Made by a program: the position numbers and the translations under genes. From the NCBI GenBank assembly GCA_937926145.1, contig CALANW010000079.1, positions 1 through 5,773 of the forward strand: a DNA stretch of 5,773 nucleotides, given 5' to 3'. The DNA comes from an uncultured Ruminococcus sp. Its GTDB lineage: Bacteria; Bacillota; Clostridia; Oscillospirales; Ruminococcaceae. Shown here one piece after another: positions 5,767 through 5,773 of the stretch (the first letter of the stretch is position 1; every line of letters starts with the position of its first letter). The notes beneath the pieces are model-generated. The model saw only the letters and a list, made by a program, of their open reading frames with translations. It did no database searches and had not been told where the DNA came from.

Positions 5767-5773
5767 ATAGTTA

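Overview
The window is AT-rich and has strong GGAGG/GAGGT-type Shine-Dalgarno sites and tightly packed, overlapping genes. It carries an Agr-type GHKL kinase, a LytTR response regulator and MacB-like permeases with no periplasmic adaptor. Together these suggest a low-GC Gram-positive, most likely a clostridial gut-type Firmicute such as a Ruminococcus relative. The genus is an inference from style and gene content, not from a marker gene.

Layout, right to left along the minus strand. A response regulator gene (5354-4626) and a sensor kinase gene (4614-3313) form one operon. It is driven by a near-ideal extended -10 promoter and closed by a hairpin terminator just after the kinase stop. A 235-bp gap (3078-3312) then holds a 20-bp tandem direct repeat that resembles LytTR boxes, a 15-bp palindrome and candidate -10/-35 elements. 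After it comes a three-gene ABC transporter operon: ATPase (3077-2409), then two FtsX/MacB-like permeases (2409-1264 and 1253-174), joined by a 1-nt overlap and a 10-nt gap. Positions 1-173 contain no convincing gene or terminator. On the plus strand, divergent from the two-component operon, lies a small XRE-family helix-turn-helix regulator gene (5541-5741). A second rightward promoter overlaps its stop codon and fires out of the window.

Proposed logic (inference): the membrane kinase senses an extracellular signal, probably a peptide, and phosphorylates the LytTR regulator. The regulator binds the direct repeats upstream of the transporter operon and switches on the ABC transporter, which would export or resist a peptide or other envelope-active compound. 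The XRE regulator probably controls its own promoter, and perhaps the divergent two-component promoter, through inverted repeats lying on those promoters. No signal-peptide gene, AgrB-like protease or bacteriocin gene is visible, so the ligand and the transported substrate are unknown. Each family here is familiar. What deserves a second look is the regulatory DNA in the two intergenic regions and the unexplained promoter at the right edge.
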